Shown one piece after another: positions 62,185 to 64,000 of a DNA stretch of 64,000 bases. Source of the DNA: Gonapodya prolifera JEL478 (taxonomy: Eukaryota; Monoblepharomycota; Monoblepharidomycetes; Monoblepharidales; Gonapodyaceae); the NCBI GenBank assembly GCA_001574975.1, contig KQ965759.1, positions 237,407 through 301,406 of the forward strand, written 5' to 3'. The position numbers and the translations under genes were made by a program. The notes beneath the pieces were generated by a model, which saw only the letters and a program-made list of their open reading frames with translations, made no database searches and was not told the origin of the DNA. The first letter of the stretch is position 1. Every line of letters begins with the position of its first letter.

Positions 62185-63513
62185 TCATGTCAAACTAACA
62201 TCTAGTTGCGAGAACAATAACAGTCTACGGTGACCTTCACACAATATCTCCCGTTCACAAGGTCGTTGGAGAGAACGCCACTGGGTTGCAGGCTCGGTAC
62301 CCCATCCAGCTGTCACCACTGTGTCCGTTGCAGGACTATGGTCACCTTCGCGCCAGTTTCCCTCCCCTAATTGCTCGACTCGACTTGCGAGTGTTCGTCT
62401 GGCATTCAGTGCCGACTTGGGTCCCCAAGAACACCCCTGTGTCTTGAAGAGAACCTGCTCTGATCCATCAAGAGGGCCCAATATATCAGCGCGTTTTCGG
62501 TACTCTATATTGTGAATCACAACTGAGACTCCTGCTTTTTGAACCATCCTCACAGCCGCTCCACAAGGTCCAGCGCGTGGTCCTCCGTAGCATGTACAGA
62601 TGGGTTCGACAAGTTCCATCCCCGTCGCTCCATCACCAAGACCATCGTGAGGTGGATATGTCTGAGATTGGGCACAGATTGCGCCAACCATTGGTAAATT
62701 TTTCAAGTGAGGGGGGAAGTGGCTTATCGCAGTTTCCACTGAAAGCTTCGATGCTAACGTGAATGGTTTCAAGGTGGGAGAGGAAACTTGTTGGGTCTCC
62801 AGGATGGCCTTGGATCTAGGGTGCCTGAAGCAGCGACGAATCGTAAGCTCTCAAGGATCCCAAAAGAAGAACCCCAAATGTCGTCACGTTGGGGAACACG
62901 GAGACTGTCGTGAAAAGATACTCGGGAGAGCGTTCCCACACCAGGTATGAAGGATCGCGCTTGCAAGGCTCAATGGGTGGAACTATGAGTGTGCGCACAA
63001 GTGACCGTTGCCTCCTCGTAACGGTTTGGAAAATGAGGCTCGCCTCTACTGGAGTCTGCAAGCGAGTCCCTCGAATATCTGTGAGGGCGGGAAGCATTTT
63101 CATCACCCGTTCAAATATCACTTCCAGGGACGGCTGTTCCAAAAGTATTGTGAATGCCCAGTTGATAAAATAATGTCCAATGGTGAGGTGCGTCACGTTC
63201 TGAAAAACCGGTTCTTCATGCTCCTCCCGTGCTACAATAATGGATTCAAGTGTCATCTCAATTGGGGAGACCTGGTTTATTTCATTGTTTGTGTAATGGT
63301 GCAGTGCGGTCATCGCGTTCCAACACGTGGCATGATTCCTGAAGTCCAAAGGTCATTTCGGTACATCGATTTTGATGAGACAGAGCAGAGCTTAAAAAGT
63401 CCCCAGGGTGGAAGAGTTTTATCCCGAAAGTAGACCACACAACGGCCAACAGGGACTTGATAGCGGATAAGATGATGCCAGATCTCGACATAGGATACGG
63501 GTACTTTGACCAA
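62185..63513 (-). pseudogene. F-box/leucine-rich-like protein, fragmented
   Basis: Minus-strand frames contain VEIWHHLIRYQVPVGRCVVY, resembling an F-box start, near 63480. From 63349 another frame reads NVTHLTIGHYFINWAFTILL, LEVIFERVMKMLPALTDIRG and FPNVTTFGVLLLGSLRAYDS, a leucine-rich pattern. The frame then changes again at ~62800 to KPFTLASKLSVETAISHFPP and CTCYGGPRAGPCGAA with VSVVIHNIEYRKRADIL. No intron pair joins these cleanly. It is most likely a decayed member of the F-box family also represented at 47.3 kb. Confidence 0.35.
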
Positions 63514-63790
63514 GTGAGCCAGAAGTCGTAAAAGAACGTTGAAGCGGCCTCAACACGTCATGCAACTTGCCGGGGTCGTTAACACTAGAAAATGTAAAAT
63601 ATCTTTAGAGTAGCTTTAGATGAAAGTGTATTTCTATGGAAAGACTGCAGATAATGGGTACTAGGACCGAAAGAATTCCCTCCCTGAAAATACAACACTG
63701 AACCACTTCAATGATCATAATTGAAGTCTAACCCACGGTCCTACGACATGGGGAAGACGTCCACCGCACCGGCGTATAAAAAGAAGATAC
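63514..63790. other. Intergenic
   Basis: AT-rich sequence with no coding signal between the F-box-like relic and the GGGTC repeat. Confidence 0.4.
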
Positions 63791-63805
63791 TGGTATAGTG
63801 TTGCA

Positions 63806-63930
63806 GACGGGTCGGGTCGGGTCGGGCCAGGCACCTTTCGGGTCGGCCCGACTCGGGTCAGAGAACTTTCGGGCCAACCTCGGGTCGAGCCTTGGCCCGA
63901 CCCGAGGTTCGTCGGGTCGACCCGAAGTGG
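63806..63930. repeat. GGGTC-rich repeat with inverted copies
   Basis: Pentamer GGGTC/CGGGT is repeated on both strands: tandem copies (GTCGGGTCGGGTCGGGCC) at the left and inverted copies later. CCTCGGGTC ... GACCCGAGG forms a hairpin with a ~13-nt loop around 63878-63908. TCGGGTCGACCCGA just after it is a perfect 14-nt palindrome. Such GGGTC arrays are spread in many eukaryotic genomes; a mobile-element origin is possible but nothing else of an element is visible before the window ends. Confidence 0.8.
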
Positions 63931-64000
63931 GTTACCAGTTTGATAGTTCATATTTTCTTCCTAACACTGTTTTCATTATCAGATTAATGTAAACCACAAA

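Overview
The window is nuclear DNA from a fungus, most likely a zoospore-forming (chytrid-type) early-diverging one. Genes are spread on both strands and cut by many short introns (about 50-70 nt, usually GTGAGT/GTACGT...AG). One gene encodes a three-DM10-domain EFHC protein of motile cilia. Another encodes a cobalamin-dependent enzyme, and Dikarya are not known to use B12. Gene models were spliced by eye; phases were checked wherever exon lengths are given.

Layout. 0-2 kb: partial 2-Cys peroxiredoxin (-) and a TEX30/KANSL3-type alpha/beta hydrolase (+). 3.9-5.3 kb: two related small secreted-protein genes with broken frames. 5.8-8.7 kb: a fused EutB-EutC ethanolamine ammonia-lyase (+), the most striking gene here. 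9-12.9 kb: FAM72 (-) and a 773-residue orphan (+). 13-18.8 kb: a decayed tract with a truncated MFS transporter, an orphan exon pair, three damaged BTB/T1 copies and a dead DNase-I-fold/jacalin-like gene. 19.2-21.3 kb: an intact type I membrane protein with a BtuF/TroA-like binding domain (-). 23.9-26.5 kb: a 672-residue secreted two-repeat protein (-). 26.8-33 kb: two small ORFs and a 1205-residue SRPK kinase (+). 33.9-37.5 kb: a damaged 7TM receptor-like gene and a damaged zinc-binding-dehydrogenase family gene. 38.3-42.8 kb: an intact cyclopropane-fatty-acid synthase (+) converging on an intact DUF1365 gene (-). 43.1-44.6 kb: a dead eRF1 copy. 44.7-45.8 kb: a secreted Reeler-like protein (-). 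47.3-48.3 kb: a broken F-box gene. 48.9-62 kb: an almost unbroken minus-strand run of M28 (PFF1/ERMP1-type) membrane protease, hemerythrin-like protein, EFHC, allantoicase, C2H2 zinc finger, small ORF and RhoGDI. 62-64 kb: a degraded F-box-like gene and a GGGTC-rich inverted repeat.

How the genes relate. Ethanolamine ammonia-lyase (acetaldehyde plus ammonia) and allantoicase (urea plus ureidoglycolate) are both nitrogen-salvage enzymes. The lyase needs adenosylcobalamin, and a candidate extracellular corrinoid/metal-chelate-binding protein lies about 10 kb away. CFA synthase and DUF1365 sit side by side as they often do in bacteria. Intact genes alternate with clearly dead copies, so the region mixes stable single-copy genes with decaying duplicates. 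Some 1-nt frame breaks could be assembly errors, but in-frame stops and a GGQ-to-GGH change in the eRF1 copy cannot be explained by indel error alone.
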